A stretch of DNA of 64,000 bases, from assembly GCF_002288925.2 (NCBI RefSeq), contig NW_022098001.1, forward strand, positions 9,590,094-9,654,093. The letters run 5' to 3'. The notes beneath the pieces were generated by a model. It was not told the origin of the DNA. It saw only the letters and a program-made list of their open reading frames with translations, and did no database searches. Below are positions 61,186 to 64,000 of the stretch, one piece after another (position 1 is the first letter of the stretch; each line of letters begins with the position of its first letter). The stretch is from Delphinapterus leucas (Eukaryota; Chordata; Mammalia; Artiodactyla; Monodontidae). A program made the position numbers and the translations under genes.

Positions 61186-64000
61186 AAAATGAAAAAAAAG
61201 TCTAATAGAAAGCATACAGAGCCTGCATTTCAAGTAAAAAGAAATTAGACATTTTTATTTTAAAAACTCAAATTCAGCTTCCTGCATGAAGTTTCCCCAT
61301 TTGTCCTAGTCAGCTTTGCCATTTGCTCTGTTGGCACTTTGCTAAAAGGGTGACATGGGCCTCAGTTTATCTCTGAGGCCTCCACCACTGGCTCCTCACA
61401 CAGGGTCTGACTTGCTGTATACTTACTCGCTTGATTCTTGGAGCAGTTTAATGTAATAATTTGAGGGTTCTTTCCCCTAGGGCAATAGTTTTTTTTCTTT
61501 CCCATTTAGCAAATATTCTTAGGATCTACATCTATTAAATGTTCACCAGAAGCCAACTAACTGTACTATACATGGTGGAGATAAAGACAAATGAGACACA
61601 CACACCAAAAATTCTCACAATATAGTGGGAGAGATATTTCACCAGAAAAAGTATAGTGCAAAAATTCATGAGAGGAAGGAAAAAATTGTTGTAGGACTCC
61701 AGAGGTATTATGCTTGGGGAAATTAAAAGATTGGCCAGAGACTGACATATTTTACTTACCCAAAGAAATAACATGAAAAAAAGACATATTGAAATAGAAT
61801 AAAAGATATACAGGACTGTTACTTCTGATAAACGAAAGCAGGTGACAACCTAACTTGGAGTGGTTCTTTCTGTACAAAATTGATGTCTAAAAACCACATT
61901 GATTGCATCACAACCATGACAAGTCATAAAAGTAGCAAACTACGGCTTCAAACCTTTGTGCAAACAACTTGTCAATGTAATTTGGAAAATTAACTTTATA
62001 TTATGAACTCATCAGCTTACACTCCTCTAACAGCTTTGACGATAACCCAAACGGAACCATTGAATTTTGATCCTGGAAAAGAAAGAGGCATACTCGAACA
62101 AAAAATCATTGTTTCAGGAGGTCACATCTTGCTCTCAGGCAACCAAGAGGCATGTGTGAAGATTCCTGGGGATGGAGGAGAGTTGAGGGTTAGGGAGAAG
62201 ACCTGCCTGAGAGAGAGTGGTACAGAAAGCGAGGATGAAGAGGCAGTGAACTCTTAGGTCAGGAACTGCCACTGACCCTCAGAGCATCCGTCATCAATAA
62301 ACACGAGGGATTAAAGCATTAAAGGCACTGAAACACAGTAACTGATAGTTGTTGGGCTGTTTGAAATAATGCTATTAACTATCTCCCTGGTCTTTCTATA
62401 TCTAGTCTTAAATAGTAAATAATTTCTTTATTTCTTTATTTCTTTTACCACTCTATTTTATGAATGGTCATCACAAGACAAACACAGATGAAGAAAGAGT
62501 CAGGAAAAAAGTAAAAAAGCAGTAGTTGTGAATGAGGGAAACTGTAGCTTTTTATGACTTTTGACAATTCAGGATAACAGAGAAGCATGGGAGGATGTAG
62601 AAGCTTTCACCTCTGTATAGTTGAGAATATTAGGAAATGCCAGCTGGAAAATGGGAAGTGGAATAGGAACTGACTTTATTATCTGGCCCTGTAGCTGGAG
62701 ATATGAGAATAAAAATCCCACCATTCCTCAAATGATAATATAGTATAACCAAGGGCAATTCATATGATACAACCATTAATAAATAGCAAAAGTGACATGA
62801 AAATAAGCCATGAGACCTATGAAAAGATACTGCGAAGCAAAGGAAAAAGCATATCATCTTAGAAAATAAGGGGAAGAGACTAGTTAATATAAATACCCAG
62901 GTGCAGAATTCAGGGGAGAGAAATCAGGAAAGGTTTTGGTTTTCTCTAAAGTATGCAAAAATACATGATTTCTATAAAACTGTAGAAAAATACTGAGAGG
63001 AAAGAAGAGTCTAGTATAAATAGAAAACAGCCTGAAGTTAAAAAAACTAGATGATATGAAAAGGAAATTAGATAAGAAATAAATGCAAGGAAACAAAGAA
63101 TGCATTTGCAGAATAACAATCTACACTGATGCAAGTAGAGCAAGTATGAATAATTACTATGGAAGGACAACTTGAAAATCTTTATAATTGTGCAGAGCAA
63201 AAAGACAAATAGATGAAGAAATACGAGAGAAAATGTCATAGGTATGAAAGAAAAATGATGTATATAATTATAAAGAAAGAAATAATGCTATTCATATATC
63301 TATTAATCTTCATGTTTTTAAAACAGTATGTGTTACTTCATCATGCAGTTTATGATAAATCAATTGAATTTCCATGAGTAAATAGGATGTCAAATGGCCC
63401 ACATCTAGCAAACATTAAGGCTTAATCAATGTTTCAGTGTATCTATAATCAAGTCATAGAAACTTTTTAAAAATGATTTCTCATAAATAACTACAATCTG
63501 TATTCCAGAATTTATTTATGGTTTTTCATTGTTCAGACATTAGTCTCTGTTCAATCTGTTACGGACATTTACATACTTAAGAGAAAAATAAGTTAAAAAA
63601 AGAAGAAAAAGTAGGGTGAAGAGTAGTGGCACTTTTAATTTATACATTATCTACAAGACAATAGGATGCTTAATGGGTATTCTTTGCTAAAAAGTTATCT
63701 AAATTGAAATTATCTAAATTAGGGAAAAATAATTTACCTCACAACCTCACAATTGTTTTTTGCAAAAAAGATTTAATAAGCAAATTCTCTCTATGTTAAA
63801 ATATAATTTCACGCATAACTTTTTTGGAACATATTAATCATGAAATCAGATATAAATGCACATAGTAAAAAAAAAAAGGTCATTTCAACATTACACATAT
63901 CTATTGTTTTCATGTTTCTAAAGGGTATGGGCTTCCCTATATTGAAATGATATATGACTGATAAAACATGAGCTGTGACACTAATAACTGCCTTAAGTCC

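Larger units (their letters stand above)
1..64000 (-). other. VPS13B: VPS13B gene, 3' portion (17 exons seen; both ends outside the window)
   Basis: VPS13B (COH1) is a very large bridge-like lipid-transfer protein of the Golgi; loss causes Cohen syndrome in people. Seventeen minus-strand exons were placed by reading conserved peptide segments and checking AG/GT borders. Exon lengths in transcription order are 58, 156, 264, 84, 176, 171, 202, 189, 147, 284, 128, 200, 119, 806, 177, 171 and 57 (partial). Phases agree at every junction and the joined frame has no stop over 1,129 codons. The family is recognised from diagnostic stretches such as GWGNWRWSEPF, EFYGPEKSLQP, FLTGFGCVYVD and RNMDRLSLDEEHYNRQEEW. 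The last roughly 240 residues with the PH-like domain lie left of position 1; the N-terminal chorein and groove regions lie right of 64000. The assignment to VPS13B rather than VPS13A, C or D rests on recalled sequence and is strong. Confidence 0.96.
56447..64000 (-). other. VPS13B: VPS13B intron upstream of exon A (continues past the window)
   Basis: About 7.5 kb in which I could find no further exon. It holds a CHR SINE, a short AT microsatellite (about 59311-59330), an L2 end, and an old L1 split by a MIR. About 57500-58100 and 61480-61760 resemble very old dispersed repeats I cannot name. 61870-64000 shows nothing. Confidence 0.75.

Noticed and set aside
61430..61500. Possible exon with a GAGTAAGTA donor on the minus strand
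   Set aside because: No pyrimidine-rich acceptor precedes it and the peptide does not resemble VPS13B.

Overview
The window is ordinary mammalian nuclear DNA, almost certainly from a cetacean or close relative. Several copies of the tRNA-derived CHR-type SINE of whales, hippos and ruminants are present, at least one looking very young, alongside L1 tails of artiodactyl type and old MIR, L2, L3/CR1, Tigger and hAT fossils. I saw no Bov-B, Bov-A or PRE-1 element. No operon, CRISPR array, phage or bacterial gene is present.

One gene fills the window: the 3' part of VPS13B (COH1), transcribed from the minus strand. I could place 17 coding exons, labelled A to Q here in transcription order (A at 56389-56446, Q at 1-57). 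All have AG/GT borders and compatible phases. Joined, they give 1,129 uninterrupted codons with no stop. I number residues from the first whole codon of exon A (w1 to w1129). By my recollection of the human protein (4,022 residues), this is roughly residues 2654 to 3782. It covers the later repeats of the VAB (Vps13 adaptor-binding) domain in exons E to K, the following C-terminal region in exons L to N, and the start of the helical ATG2_C/DH-like region in exons O to Q. The C-terminal PH-like domain and stop codon lie beyond position 1. The N-terminal two thirds, with the chorein domain and most of the lipid groove, lie beyond position 64000.

Layout from left to right: exon Q touches the left edge. 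Exons P and O lie at 6.4 and 8.6 kb, with GC- and CpG-rich stretches at 6.06-6.5 and 9.25-9.77 kb. The large exon N is at 12.8-13.6 kb, followed by an L2 array, exon M, and a 1.7 kb L1 with an inverted 5' part only 69 bp from exon M. A 14.7 kb repeat-rich intron leads to exons L and K (32.4-32.9 kb), then J (36.5 kb), I (39.0 kb) and H (41.8 kb). Exons G to C are packed into 43.1-45.6 kb. A 9.3 kb intron leads to B (55.0 kb) and A (56.4 kb). The last 7.5 kb is intron in which I found no exon.

VPS13B is a bridge-like lipid-transfer protein acting at the Golgi, mutated in human Cohen syndrome. Everything here points to an intact, constrained copy. The points of interest are the transposon structures in its introns, an intronic CpG-rich patch, and conservation of the asparagine that appears to match human Asn2993. 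I found nothing supporting a previously undescribed system.
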